Origin: Mycolicibacterium monacense
Lineage (GTDB): Bacteria > Actinomycetota > Actinomycetes > Mycobacteriales > Mycobacteriaceae
Assembly (NCBI RefSeq): GCF_010731575.1
Contig: NZ_AP022617.1
Span: 3,782,001-3,846,000 of the forward strand
Direction of reading: 5' to 3'
Length of the DNA stretch: 64,000 nucleotides
Of the stretch, positions 1-8,698 are shown one piece after another (position 1 is the stretch's first letter; every line of letters begins with the position of its first letter). Both the position numbers and the translations under genes were made by a program. The notes under the pieces were generated by a model, which searched no databases, was not told the DNA's origin, and saw only the letters and a program-made list of their open reading frames with translations.

Positions 1-379
1 CGTTGGTGTCGGCGGCCTTGAAACCCTTGTTGCCGTCGACCGACAGCTCGGTGATCTTGCGGCCGGCCTGCTGTTCGAGCTCGCGTTCGACGTCCATGTC
101 GCTGCCGCGGTACCACCACGTGGAGATGCCCATCCCGGCGCCGAACGTGCCGAGCATGGTGTCCTCCTGCCAGAAGCAGCCGGCGTCGCTGTCGACGACC
201 TTCTTGAACACCGTCGACTCGGCGGCCTTGGTGATCTCCTCGTCGGTGACGCCGTTGCAGCCGTCGCTGCGGAACGATCCGGCTGGCGGGTCCGCTGCCG
301 GGGCGGCCTGCTGTTCGTCGGCGCCGCCGCAGCCGGCCAGCAGCAGCGCCGCCAGGCATCCGAGGAGGATCCTTTTCAC
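1..379 (-). CDS. DUF3558-like lipoprotein, partial
   Basis: The gene is cut by the left edge of the window; 126 residues are visible from a GTG start. The N-terminus VKRILLGCLAALLLAGCGG is a short lipoprotein signal with lipobox LLAGC, so the product should be a surface lipoprotein. Past the signal comes a Cys-containing stretch (SDGCNGVTDEEI, then DAGCFWQEDT), which is the pattern of DUF3558 mycobacterial lipoproteins of unknown function. The start lies 7 bp after the stop of the upstream gene, which is of the same general kind, so the two are probably co-transcribed. Family is inferred from pattern; the C-terminus is not in view. Confidence 0.7.
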   Translation of the reverse strand, partial: MKRILLGCLAALLLAGCGGADEQQAAPAADPPAGSFRSDGCNGVTDEEITKAAESTVFKKVVDSDAGCFWQEDTMLGTFGAGMGISTWWYRGSDMDVERELEQQAGRKITELSVDGNKGFKAADTN

Positions 380-386
380 GGGCACC

Positions 387-932
387 TCACAGATCCGACG
401 AGAGGGTCGCCGACAACAGCTTCTCCGCATCCACGCACGGGTCACCGGACTTCTGCCCGCGGTACTGCACCCACCAGCTGAGCACCCCGGATCCGGCCGC
501 CGCGGTCGCCGAGCACGCCACCCCGGTCGTCGACCGGCGCGCCAGGAAGGCGGGATGCCGCTCGATGACGGTGTCGCTCACCTGCGCTCCCCGCTCGGCG
601 GCCAGCGTGCGTTCCCGCTCGAGGTTGCCGGTGTCGAACCACGAGAAGGTGACGTCGACCATGACCTCGCCGCGCATGAGGACGTACTGACACACCGCAC
701 CGCTGTAGGGGCGGACCACCTCGTCGGCGTCGAGGGTCTCCGAGACGGTGGAGTCCTCGAGCAGGCCGCAGCGGTTGTCGACGTATCCGTAGTCGCGGTC
801 GGGGTCCGGGACGGCGTCGGACTGGGCGGGCATCGCGGTGCCGGTGACCGAGTGCGCGCAACCGGCGGCGGTCACCACCACGGTGACCGCCGCAGCGGCA
901 CAACCCGCAACAACGCTGACACGCCGACGCAT
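387..932 (-). CDS. DUF3558-like lipoprotein
   Basis: A 181-residue exported lipoprotein if started at ATG 932; a TTG three codons upstream is the alternative. The signal region MRRRVSVVAGCAAAAVTVV ends in lipobox VTAAGC. The mature part has paired cysteines (NRCGLLEDS, AVCQYVLMRG, GVACSA, DPCVDAEKLL) and a WF/WW aromatic core, as in DUF3558 proteins. It is the first gene of a two-gene minus-strand unit and diverges from the DUF3060 pair across about 145 bp, which must hold both promoters. Function is unknown. Confidence 0.7.
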   Translation of the reverse strand: MRRRVSVVAGCAAAAVTVVVTAAGCAHSVTGTAMPAQSDAVPDPDRDYGYVDNRCGLLEDSTVSETLDADEVVRPYSGAVCQYVLMRGEVMVDVTFSWFDTGNLERERTLAAERGAQVSDTVIERHPAFLARRSTTGVACSATAAAGSGVLSWWVQYRGQKSGDPCVDAEKLLSATLSSDL

Positions 933-1077
933 TGCCGCCAACGGTACCGAGCACCGAGGGGTTCAGCGACCGGTGCGCACGACGTCACCCTCGGCCCAAC
1001 CCACAGAAGGCTGCCGCGGCCCCTGCCGGGCCACGTACGCTGCTTGCATCAGGTGTGGGCGACGAAGGGATACGACG

Positions 1078-1455
1078 GTGCGATCGATCGCTGCAACCCG
1101 GTGCGTGGCGGCCGGAGCCGCCGTGTTGATCGCCGCGGCCACCGTTGGCGCACCGAGCGCGCACGCCAAGAACGGCGACACCCACATCACCGGCACCGGC
1201 CTTTCGCAGACCATCGACTGCCGCGACTCCGTGCTGCACGTCAACGGCAACGGCAACCAGGTGTACGCGCTGGGCACGTGCTACGCGGTGACGATGCAGG
1301 GGTCCGGGAACCTCGTGGTCGCCGACAACGTGATCAACGACATCACCGTCTACGGCTGGGACCAGACCGTCATGTACAAGAACGGCGACCCGATCATCTG
1401 GGACCGCGGCCGCGAACTGGGGATGACGAACCGGATCAACCGCGTCCCGGCCTGA
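1078..1455 (+). CDS. DUF3060-type exported protein
   Basis: A 125-residue protein from GTG 1078. It has a Sec-type signal (VRSIAATRCVAAGAAVLIAA, cleavage near SAHAK) and then a Gly/Asn-rich repetitive core with motifs NGNGNQV, GSGNLVVADNVINDITVYG and YKNGDPIIWDRG. Repeating G-x-N strands of this kind are typical of DUF3060, likely a small beta-solenoid. By size and position beside the fadE8/echA region it is the probable counterpart of M. tuberculosis Rv0680c (124 aa). Its stop is followed closely by a second DUF3060 gene, so they form an operon. Biochemical role is unknown. Confidence 0.75.
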   Translation: MRSIAATRCVAAGAAVLIAAATVGAPSAHAKNGDTHITGTGLSQTIDCRDSVLHVNGNGNQVYALGTCYAVTMQGSGNLVVADNVINDITVYGWDQTVMYKNGDPIIWDRGRELGMTNRINRVPA

Positions 1456-1472
1456 CCATGGAGCGAGGCGTG

Positions 1473-1883
1473 ATGAGTTCCCTTACCCATAGCGCGTTCG
1501 TGGCACTGGCGGCGGCCGCTGCGTTCGGCCTGGCCGGGTGCGGGTCGGAGAGCAGCGACACCAACACCCCGACCGCGACGGCGGGTTCGTCGGGCGCGCA
1601 GGTGGAGATCGGCAACACGATCAACTACGGCTCGGTCGGCACCACCGCGGAGGTCGACTGCGCCGACGGTAAGGCCCTCAACGTGGGCGGTTCGAACAAC
1701 AAGCTGACGGTGACCGGGACGTGCGCGAACGTCAACATCGGCGGCACCGACAACACGATCTCGTTCGAGCGGGTCGACAAGGAGATCACGGTCGTCGGGC
1801 TGAACAACACGATCACCTACCGCGACGGCGACCCCAAGATCGACGACCTCGGCTCGAACAACAAGATCACCAAGCAGGGGTGA
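1473..1883 (+). CDS. DUF3060-type lipoprotein
   Basis: A 136-residue lipoprotein. I chose ATG 1473 because GGAG lies just upstream, at the weaker ATG 1458. The signal ends in lipobox GLAGC, then a Ser/Thr-rich linker leads to a DUF3060 core with repeats GGSNNKLTVTGTC, NIGGTDNTISFE, VGLNNTITYRDGDPKI and GSNNKITKQG. It is paralogous to the preceding gene (same YxxGDPKI/PII motif) and is a probable counterpart of Rv0679c. The stop codon forms the first three bases of a long hairpin shared with the converging enoyl-CoA hydratase gene. Confidence 0.78.
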   Translation: MSSLTHSAFVALAAAAAFGLAGCGSESSDTNTPTATAGSSGAQVEIGNTINYGSVGTTAEVDCADGKALNVGGSNNKLTVTGTCANVNIGGTDNTISFERVDKEITVVGLNNTITYRDGDPKIDDLGSNNKITKQG

Positions 1884-1931
1884 TTTCGGCGTGCTGGGTC
1901 GCGCTGGGCGCGACCGCGCACGCCGAAATCA
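1881..1931. terminator. bidirectional hairpin between convergent genes
   Basis: A two-part hairpin. Outer arms are TGATTTCGGCGTGC (1881-1894) and GCACGCCGAAATCA (1918-1931); inner arms are GGTCGCGC (1897-1904) and GCGCGACC (1908-1915). Both arms are perfect. The TGA stop of the plus-strand DUF3060 gene and the TGA stop of the minus-strand enoyl-CoA hydratase lie inside the outer arms, so one structure ends both genes. There is no U-tract, as is common for mycobacterial terminators. Confidence 0.7.
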
Positions 1932-2693
1932 CGCCTTGGCGCCGTGGCGGCCCGCTCCGGCGGCGAAGCGGCCCGCCCCCTCGAGCGCCTCGTCCTTGAC
2001 CCGCGAGATGCTGGCGAACTCCCGGTCGATCGCCTCGGCCTCCGGCAGCCCCCACTGGCTCAGCGCCGAACCGCGGTCGGCGCGCATGCACTGCTGCGGG
2101 AACCGGGCGATCTCGGCGGCCAGCTCCTCGGCCTGTCGACGCGCCTGACCTTTCGGGACGACGCGGTTGGCCAGGCCGATCGCGTGGGCCTCGGCGGCGT
2201 CGACGGGCCGGCCGGTCAGGATCAGGTCCATCGCCCGGCTCTGCCCGATCAGCCGAGGCAGCCGCACCGTGCCGCCGTCGATCAGCGGCACCCCCCAGCG
2301 TCGGCAGAACACCCCGAGCACCGCGTCCTCCTCGACGACGCGCAGATCGCACCACAGCGCGAGTTCGAGTCCGCCCGCCACGGCGTATCCGCTGACCGCG
2401 GCGATCACCGGTTTCGACAGCACCATGCGGGTGGGCCCCATCGGGCCGGGTCCGCTGCGATGCACCGCATTGGCGTCGGGGGTGCCGAACGCCTTGAGAT
2501 CGGCACCGGCGCAGAAGGTGCCGTGGTCACCCCACAGCACGGCGACCGCTGCGGAGTCGTCGCGGTCGAATGCGTCGAAGGCCTCGTAGAGCGCCTCGGC
2601 GGTGGGGCGGTTGACGGCGTTGCGGGCGTCGGGCCGGTCGATGATCACGGTGGTCACCGCGCCGTTGCGTTCGACGCGGACGGGTCCTGTCAT
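1929..2693 (-). CDS. echA5: enoyl-CoA hydratase/isomerase family protein (EchA5-like)
   Basis: A 254-residue crotonase-fold protein. The CoA-binding/oxyanion-hole segments are clear: FCAGADLKAF near residue 61 and AVSGYAVAGGLELALWCDLR near residue 100. The region that normally carries the two catalytic glutamates reads FCRRWGVPLIDGG and GQSRAMDLIL, so neither Glu is obvious; it may not be a classical hydratase. Last gene of the minus-strand fadE8-echA4-PaaX-echA5 run, with its ATG overlapping the preceding stop (ATGA). Synteny with Rv0675 supports the name. Confidence 0.85.
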   Translation of the reverse strand: MTGPVRVERNGAVTTVIIDRPDARNAVNRPTAEALYEAFDAFDRDDSAAVAVLWGDHGTFCAGADLKAFGTPDANAVHRSGPGPMGPTRMVLSKPVIAAVSGYAVAGGLELALWCDLRVVEEDAVLGVFCRRWGVPLIDGGTVRLPRLIGQSRAMDLILTGRPVDAAEAHAIGLANRVVPKGQARRQAEELAAEIARFPQQCMRADRGSALSQWGLPEAEAIDREFASISRVKDEALEGAGRFAAGAGRHGAKA

Positions 2694-3421
2694 GTCGCCT
2701 CCATGAGTTGGGCGTCTCTGAGTTGGGCATCGCGCCGCTCGACGAGTTCGGCGGCGAAAGCGGTGTAGGCGGTGCGTAATTCGTCGCCGGGCCAGTCCGC
2801 GGGCAGCAGGTCGGCGGGCAGCACGGGATCGGTGAGCAGGTGCCGGACGATCGCGGCGGCGGTGACGAACCGGGCGGGGATGTCGCGGGCGGTGTCCATG
2901 TCGTCGAGGAGCCGACGGCCCTGCGCCGCCCACGCGGGCAGGTCCCACAGCCGGGCGGCGAGGTCTGCCGGTTCGTCGTCGCGGGCGTGCAGCACCCGCA
3001 CCCGGTCGGCGACGTCCTCGGGCAACGCCGTGTCGAGGTTGTCGGGCCGCAGCCACACCCCTTCGCGCAGTTCACCGAAGCGGTTGTCCTGCAGTGTGTT
3101 CCGCAGGGCCGCGCGGGTGCGGGCGTCGGTGCCGACGCTGGTGATCACCAGGGTGGTCCAGGTGCCGTCCCACCGGCGCGGCCGCGGGTTGATCGCGTCG
3201 TCCTGGCGGCGCTGCCGGGCCAGCAGCCGGTCCGACAGCCGGTAGCCGTCGGCCGAGCGGACCAGGTCGCCCGCGCCGACCATCCGCGTCAGCGCCACCC
3301 GCACGGTCGGTTCGCGGATGTCGAAATCGGCGGTGAGGCGGATCAATTCGCTCGCGGTGGCCCAGGCCGGATGCGCACCGAGCAGGACCGACAGCACCAC
3401 CGACCGCGCCGTCAACCGCAT
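2690..3421 (-). CDS. PaaX-like transcriptional regulator
   Basis: A 243-residue DNA-binding protein. An N-terminal winged-helix segment (VVLSVLLGAHPAWATASELI, then EPTVRVALTRMVGAGDLVRS) is followed by the PaaX C-terminal region (RRWDGTWTTLVITS, ELREGVWLRPDNL). PaaX-family repressors respond to acyl-CoA-type effectors. Its place inside a fatty acyl-CoA operon suggests it regulates that operon, but no operator could be identified by eye. It overlaps echA5 by 4 bp and follows echA4 by 2 bp. Probable counterpart of Rv0674 (about the same length). Confidence 0.8.
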   Translation of the reverse strand: MRLTARSVVLSVLLGAHPAWATASELIRLTADFDIREPTVRVALTRMVGAGDLVRSADGYRLSDRLLARQRRQDDAINPRPRRWDGTWTTLVITSVGTDARTRAALRNTLQDNRFGELREGVWLRPDNLDTALPEDVADRVRVLHARDDEPADLAARLWDLPAWAAQGRRLLDDMDTARDIPARFVTAAAIVRHLLTDPVLPADLLPADWPGDELRTAYTAFAAELVERRDAQLRDAQLMEAT

Positions 3422-3423
3422 GG

Positions 3424-4362
3424 CTACACCCCGGAGGCTCGTCGGCCGTGGTCGCCGAACGGTTCGTCACGCTGCCGCACCGCCTCGCGGAAGCCGTGTT
3501 CGCGGGACTGCGCGACGAAATCGTGCCCCTCCGGCGTGTGCCGGGCGATGCCGTCGAACACCGTGCTGACCATCCGACTGGTGGCCACGCCCTGCTGCAG
3601 CAGCGCCGAGTTCATCGCGAGTTTGACCATGATGAGCTGGTTGACCGGCACCGCGGCGATGCGTTCGACGAGGCGTTCGGTGCGCTCGTCGAGATCTTCG
3701 GGTTCGGGCGCCTCGACGGCCAGCCCCCATTCGGCGGCCTGCCTTCCGGTCAGGCAATCCCCGGTCAGCAGAAGGCGTTTCGCGCGCTGGTCGCCGAGCC
3801 GGTGGGCCCACATCCCGGCGGCGGGCACCCCCCACACGCGGGTGGGCGGGTAGCCGATCTTCGCGTCGGCGGCGGCGATCACCTGGTCGGCGTGCAGGGC
3901 GATGTCGGTGCCGCCGGCCACGCAGTAGCCGTGGATCTTCACAACGGTCGGCTTGTCGCAGTGCAGCAGGCTCGAGAAGCCGCGGACGAAGCGGCTCATC
4001 ATCTGGTAGTCGATCATCGGATCCCACGGCTGATCCGGCAGGTGGTTGACGGCCTGGGTCTTCCCGGAGAGCACGGTGTCGCGGTACGGGCTGCCGCCGC
4101 CGGCCGACGACGAGCCTTCGGCGTAGGCCGACAGGTCGAAGCCCGCGCAGAAGCCCTCGCCCCGGCCGGACACCAGGATCACGTGGACGTTCGGGTCGAG
4201 GTCGGCGCGTTCGACGAGTGCGGACAACTCCAGCGGGGTGTCGGCGACGATCGCGTTGCCCTTCTCGGGCCGGTTGAAGGTGATCCGGGCGATGCGGCCG
4301 GTCACCTCGTAGGTCATGGTCTTGAGGTTGTCGAAGTCGACGGGCCGGATCGCGTGCGTCAT
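3424..4362 (-). CDS. echA4: enoyl-CoA hydratase/isomerase family protein (EchA4-like)
   Basis: A 312-residue crotonase-family protein, started at ATG 4362 because GGAAGG lies upstream and the length equals that recalled for M. tuberculosis EchA4. Segments seen: FCAGFDLSAYAEG near residue 70 and KIHGYCVAGGTDIALHADQV near residue 145, with an insertion between them that is absent from EchA5. The usual catalytic Glu positions are not conserved (PPTRVWGVPAAGM, GDQRAKRLLLTG). It follows fadE8 in the same orientation, with a 56-bp palindromic element between them. Confidence 0.85.
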   Translation of the reverse strand: MTHAIRPVDFDNLKTMTYEVTGRIARITFNRPEKGNAIVADTPLELSALVERADLDPNVHVILVSGRGEGFCAGFDLSAYAEGSSSAGGGSPYRDTVLSGKTQAVNHLPDQPWDPMIDYQMMSRFVRGFSSLLHCDKPTVVKIHGYCVAGGTDIALHADQVIAAADAKIGYPPTRVWGVPAAGMWAHRLGDQRAKRLLLTGDCLTGRQAAEWGLAVEAPEPEDLDERTERLVERIAAVPVNQLIMVKLAMNSALLQQGVATSRMVSTVFDGIARHTPEGHDFVAQSREHGFREAVRQRDEPFGDHGRRASGV

Positions 4363-4380
4363 GCGGTCACCCTTCCTCGC

Positions 4381-4436
4381 GAGCAGACACATATGTCCCG
4401 AAATTCGCGGCGTGTCGGGTGCATTTGTGTCTGCTC
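4381..4436. repeat. 56-bp dispersed palindrome, copy 1
   Basis: Left arm GAGCAGACACATATGTCCCG and right arm CGGGTGCATTTGTGTCTGCTC form a long imperfect stem around a variable centre. It sits between fadE8 and echA4, inside an apparent operon, and is the most diverged of five copies in the window. It could form a hairpin in the transcript. Confidence 0.85.
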
Positions 4437-4447
4437 GGCCGAAGAAG

Positions 4448-6103
4448 TCACCCCTTCACCAACGCGCGCTCGAGGATCGGCGCGAGGTCCAGGCCGACGG
4501 GCAGCGTGCCGAACGCGCCGCCCCACTGCCCGCCCAACCGGGTCGCCAGGAACGCCTCGGCCACCGCCGGATGACCGTGCCGCACCAGCAGCGCACCCTG
4601 CAGGGCCAGGCAGATGTCCTCGGCCACCTTGCGCGCCCGGTACTGCACGGTGGCGAGGTCGTCGAGCGCCGGGCGCAGCCCCTCGACATGCGCGTCGAGC
4701 CGGGCGTCCTGACCGGCCGACTGCGCCAGCTCGTCGAACAGCACCTCGACGCTCTCCGGTCGGGTTGCCATGGCGCGCAACGTATCCAGCGCGCTGACGT
4801 TGCCGGACCCCTCCCAGATACCCATCAGCGGCGCCTCGCGGTACAGCCGCGGCATCCCCGAGTCCTCGACATAGCCGTTGCCGCCCAGGCATTCCATCGC
4901 CTCGGCCGCGTGCGGGGTGGCGCGTTTGCACACCCAGTACTTCGCGGCGGCCAGGCCGATACGGCGCAGCAGCGCCTCGCGGGAGTCGCCGCGTACGGCG
5001 CGGTCGGTGGCGCCGGCCATCCGCATCGCGACCATCGTCGCGGCCTCCGCCTCGACGGCCAGGTCGGCGAGCACGTTGCGCATCAGCGGCTGGTCGATCA
5101 GGTACTCGCCGAACGCCTTGCGGTGCTGCGCGTGGTGGATCGCCCGGGTGAGCCCGCTGCGCATGCTCGTCGCCGAACCCAGTGTGCAGTCCAGCCGGGT
5201 GAGGTTGACCATCTCGATGATGGTCGGCACGCCACGACCCTCCTCGCCGACCAGCCAGGCCGTCGCCCCGTCGTATTCGACCTCACTCGAGGCGTTGGCG
5301 TGGTTACCGAGCTTGTCCTTGAGGCGCTGCAACAACATCCGGTTGCGGGTGCCGTCGGGCAGGATGCGCGGCAGGAAGAAGCAGCTCAACCCGCCCGGCG
5401 CTTGGGCGAGCACCAGGAAGATGTCGCACATCGGCGCGGAGGTGAACCACTTGTGGCCGGTCAGCGAGTAGGTCCCGTCACCGTTGGGCACCGCCTGCGT
5501 GGTGCCGGCGCGCACGTCGGAGCCGCCCTGCTTCTCGGTCATCGACATGCCCGCGGTGATGCCGGCCTTGGTCGCGGGCACCTTCAGTTCCGGGTCGTAC
5601 ACCCGGCTGGTCAGCAGCGGTTCGTAGACGGCGGCCAGGTCGGGGTTGAAGCGCAGGGCGGGGACGACGGCGTAGGTCATCGAGATCGGGCAGATGTGCC
5701 CGGGTTCGGGTGTCCACACCGACGTCTTGGCCGCGCGGACGACGTGGGCGCCGGCGCGGTCGTCGGCCCACGGCGCGGCGTGCAGTCCGTGGCCGACGGC
5801 GACGGCCATCAGCGAGTGGTAGGCGGGGTCGTACTCGACCTCGTCGATGCGGTGGCCGACGCGGTCGTGGGTGTGCAGGACGGGCCGGTTCCGGTCGGCG
5901 AGCTCACCCCACCGCTGGGCCTGCGCGCTTCCCGAGAGCGCTCCCAGTTCGGCGACCTCGTCGAGGCCCCACTCCCCGCCCTCGCGGATCAACGCCTCGG
6001 TGAGCACCGGCGAGGCGGCCGGGTTGTGGTCCTCGAGCAGCGGGACCTGGTTGGTGACGACGTGCGTGCCCGCGGACGCGAGGAGCGAGACATTGACAGC
6101 CAT
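4448..6103 (-). CDS. fadE8: acyl-CoA dehydrogenase, AidB-like (FadE8)
   Basis: A 551-residue flavin-dependent acyl-CoA dehydrogenase, from ATG 6103 (MAVNVSLLASAG). Diagnostic stretches: MSMTEKQGGSDVRAGTT and GHKWFTSAPMCDIFLVLA (FAD/substrate region), LKDKLGNHANASSEVEYDGA, and LYREAPLMGIWEGSGNV near the C-terminus, which carries the presumed catalytic Glu. The length and the IWEGSGN motif fit the AidB subgroup rather than short straight-chain FadE enzymes. First gene of the minus-strand acyl-CoA operon; counterpart of Rv0672 by order. Confidence 0.9.
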   Translation of the reverse strand: MAVNVSLLASAGTHVVTNQVPLLEDHNPAASPVLTEALIREGGEWGLDEVAELGALSGSAQAQRWGELADRNRPVLHTHDRVGHRIDEVEYDPAYHSLMAVAVGHGLHAAPWADDRAGAHVVRAAKTSVWTPEPGHICPISMTYAVVPALRFNPDLAAVYEPLLTSRVYDPELKVPATKAGITAGMSMTEKQGGSDVRAGTTQAVPNGDGTYSLTGHKWFTSAPMCDIFLVLAQAPGGLSCFFLPRILPDGTRNRMLLQRLKDKLGNHANASSEVEYDGATAWLVGEEGRGVPTIIEMVNLTRLDCTLGSATSMRSGLTRAIHHAQHRKAFGEYLIDQPLMRNVLADLAVEAEAATMVAMRMAGATDRAVRGDSREALLRRIGLAAAKYWVCKRATPHAAEAMECLGGNGYVEDSGMPRLYREAPLMGIWEGSGNVSALDTLRAMATRPESVEVLFDELAQSAGQDARLDAHVEGLRPALDDLATVQYRARKVAEDICLALQGALLVRHGHPAVAEAFLATRLGGQWGGAFGTLPVGLDLAPILERALVKG

Positions 6104-6160
6104 ACCCGCAGTGTTACACCTCACCCGACAACCGCACAAGACCTGTAATACTGGGTGCGC

Positions 6161-7387
6161 CTACCGATCGGCCGGCGAATGGGCTGCTCCGGTGGCCCTG
6201 ACGTACAGAAGGCGTCCGGCCACACCGCTCAGCCCGAAGGTCATCGTGCTCACGACGAGGACGAGCGATCCGGCGGCCAGCACGGTCTCGTCGACGCCGA
6301 TGCGGTCGGCCTCCATCGTCAGGTAGAAGAGCGCCGACACACCCACCGGGCCGAACCACCCGAGGTACAGGGCGTCGGGAACCGACAGCCGCAACGGACG
6401 GCGCAGCAGCAAGAGGATCGGCAGCCGCCGCAGCAGGAGCACGCACACCGCGAGGGCGACGGCGCTCCAGCCGAGGTCGGCCCACGAGTGCCACGGCAAA
6501 GCGGCTCCGAGCAGCACGAACAACGGGAGGACGGCGAAGCGGTTGATGGCCTCGTCGATCGGCACCTCCGCTGCCCGCTCATCCCCGGTACCGGCCAGGT
6601 TGAACAGCAGGCCGCCGACGAAGACCGCCAGGATCCCGTCCAGATGCAGCAGTCCGGCCAGCCCGAGGATGCCCAACGCCAGCACCACGGTGAAGAACAA
6701 CGCCGGCGCCGCGGCGGTGGCCCCGAACCTGTCGCCCCACTTGAGCGCCTGCCCGCCCGCCCAACCCATCGCCGCGCCGACGACGACCGCTCCCAGGATC
6801 TGCCACAGCGATTCTCTGACAGCCGCGCCGGCGCTCATCCCACCGGCGATGGCGATCGCGACCAGTACGAGGGGTAACGCCAGCCCGTCGTTGGCTCCGG
6901 ATTCCAACGACAGCACCTTGCGGTCACGCGCCGGCAGATCGCGTTCGGCGTCCTCGCCCGTGACCACGCTGGACGCCAGCACCGGGTCGGTGGGGCAGAG
7001 CGCGGCACCCAGCAGCGCTGCCGCGACAAACGGGATCGACAGCAGGAACCAACCCAGCGCAGCGGTCACCACGGCCATCAGAGGCATCGCGACCAGTAGC
7101 AGCACCGTCACCGGTCGCCACGTGCGTCGCACCTCGGCGGCCGGGTAACGCAGGGCAACGGCCATCACCGAGATCGCTAGTAGGACGCGGCTCGTCTCGT
7201 GGAGCAGCGACTGCTCGTCGGTGAGTGCCGGCACGTGCAGCAGGCCCGATACCTGCGGCCCGATCACCACCCCTGCGACGAGTCCGAGCAGCGGTTCGGA
7301 GATCGGCAGTCGGCGCATCTTGGCCGACAGCGCAGCAACGACGACGCCGAGCAGGCCCACGGTGGCGAGCAGAATGTCCAATCCCAT
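6161..7387 (-). CDS. cation:proton antiporter (CPA1/NhaP-like)
   Basis: A 408-residue integral membrane protein with about 11-12 hydrophobic helices. Hallmarks: CPTDPVLASSVVTG near residue 132, ESGANDGLALPLV near residue 168 (paired acidic/Asn ion-binding motif of NhaP-type Na+/H+ antiporters) and GWFGPVGVSALFY near the C-terminus. There is no C-terminal TrkA/RCK domain. It is not part of the M. tuberculosis order, where fadE8 is close to end, so it is a local insertion. Ion specificity cannot be read from sequence. Confidence 0.88.
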   Translation of the reverse strand: MGLDILLATVGLLGVVVAALSAKMRRLPISEPLLGLVAGVVIGPQVSGLLHVPALTDEQSLLHETSRVLLAISVMAVALRYPAAEVRRTWRPVTVLLLVAMPLMAVVTAALGWFLLSIPFVAAALLGAALCPTDPVLASSVVTGEDAERDLPARDRKVLSLESGANDGLALPLVLVAIAIAGGMSAGAAVRESLWQILGAVVVGAAMGWAGGQALKWGDRFGATAAAPALFFTVVLALGILGLAGLLHLDGILAVFVGGLLFNLAGTGDERAAEVPIDEAINRFAVLPLFVLLGAALPWHSWADLGWSAVALAVCVLLLRRLPILLLLRRPLRLSVPDALYLGWFGPVGVSALFYLTMEADRIGVDETVLAAGSLVLVVSTMTFGLSGVAGRLLYVRATGAAHSPADR

Positions 7388-7432
7388 GGAGAGCAGGTTT
7401 CCCGTCCAGGGCGCGTCAATCCGTCCGCGTCG

Positions 7433-8602
7433 TCAGATTGTGGCCGACGAACGGTTCGTCGCCGCGTCCCGGTCAACGCTCATGCTGGGCTCACTGGGAG
7501 CCGCCTGGGTCTCGGCTGTCGGGTACGTGCCGGCGTCCACCTCACGGCGGGCTGATTCCCGAGACCGCCGCCAGGCGTCGTAGCGGTTCAGCGCGACGAC
7601 CGCGACTGCGGCGAACGCCCACCCCAGCAGGATGTCGATGACGTAGTGCTCGGCGGTGTACACCAGCGTGAACGCCATCACCAGCACGTAAGCGACCAGC
7701 ACCGGACGCCACCCGCGGTGCACCCGGTGCCACAGGAACGCCGCGATCGCCGCCGTCATCCCGGCGTGCAACGACGGGATCGCCGCCACCAGGTTCACGC
7801 TCGCCTGCCCGGCGTCGAGCAGCGCCGTCGCCGAGTGCAGGTTCAACTTGCCCCACCCGCGCCCGACGATCCGCTCCACCCACTGATTCGCGCCGTCCTG
7901 GCTGAACTGCATCGAGCCGAGCACACCGCCGTCGGGCACACCGCGCGCGGAGCGGAACATGCAGCGCGGGTCGGACGGACCGCCCTCCACGTCGGCCGCC
8001 GTACAGCGGGCCGCCGCCCACGGCGGGGCGGCGGGGAAGAGTGCGTAGACCATCAGCGCGGCGACGTTGAGGCCGACGAACAACCGCACGAACGCCTTCC
8101 ACTCCTCGCGGTTGCGCAGCCACAGCACGCCGGCGATCACGTACGGCAGGATGAAGAACGACATGTAGACGGTGCTGATGCCGATCTCCCACCACGGCGG
8201 CGTCGGCTGTTTGAGCCGCTCCTGCAGCCACACCGTCGGCATCGTCCCGAAGAACAGCCAGCGGTCGGCGTCGGCCTGCCAGTGCCACAGCGTGGGCCGG
8301 CCGACCAGCGTGGCCGCCCCGCGGCTGAGGTCGTAGGCCAGCAGGACCAGCGCGAACGGCAGCCAGTCGCGGAGCACGAAGAGCATCCGGCGACCGCGTC
8401 CGATGCTGGCGGCCAACAGCCCGGTGGCGATGTAGAGCAGCACCAGTTCCCGGTTGAAGGCGAAGCCGTCGGTGGCCGTGCGGTACACCACGACGACGGC
8501 CCACACGACGATCGCCGTCCATCTCACGACGGTCAGCCAACGCCGCCTCGACGAGATGTCAGGTGGCGTCAGCGCAATCGACGACTGGTCAACCGCGGAC
8601 AC
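7433..8602 (-). CDS. PAP2-superfamily membrane protein
   Basis: A 389-residue protein with six or more transmembrane segments from GTG 8602. The C-terminal half carries phosphatase/transferase motifs IPSLHAGMTAA and AEHYVIDILLGW, matching the SxxH and HxxxD signatures of the PAP2 fold. Size and the long N-terminal membrane part resemble Aur1/inositolphosphotransferase-like members, so a lipid phosphatase or phospho-head-group transferase is likely. The last 45 residues are hydrophilic and probably cytoplasmic. The gap to the next gene is short (45 bp), so co-transcription with the antiporter is possible. Confidence 0.82.
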   Translation of the reverse strand: MSAVDQSSIALTPPDISSRRRWLTVVRWTAIVVWAVVVVYRTATDGFAFNRELVLLYIATGLLAASIGRGRRMLFVLRDWLPFALVLLAYDLSRGAATLVGRPTLWHWQADADRWLFFGTMPTVWLQERLKQPTPPWWEIGISTVYMSFFILPYVIAGVLWLRNREEWKAFVRLFVGLNVAALMVYALFPAAPPWAAARCTAADVEGGPSDPRCMFRSARGVPDGGVLGSMQFSQDGANQWVERIVGRGWGKLNLHSATALLDAGQASVNLVAAIPSLHAGMTAAIAAFLWHRVHRGWRPVLVAYVLVMAFTLVYTAEHYVIDILLGWAFAAVAVVALNRYDAWRRSRESARREVDAGTYPTAETQAAPSEPSMSVDRDAATNRSSATI

Positions 8603-8698
8603 ACATCGGCCTTTCGGAGTCGGTTCTGGCCCGACTCAGCCTAGTTAACCGCTTCGCCACCCGCCGTTCGACGCCTGTTTGCGATCGAAGTGTGACCC

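Noticed and set aside
3..1883. 626-codon frame spanning the DUF3558 and DUF3060 genes
   Set aside because: Only its last 136 codons are a real protein; the rest is antisense to the lipoprotein genes or out of frame with the first DUF3060 gene.
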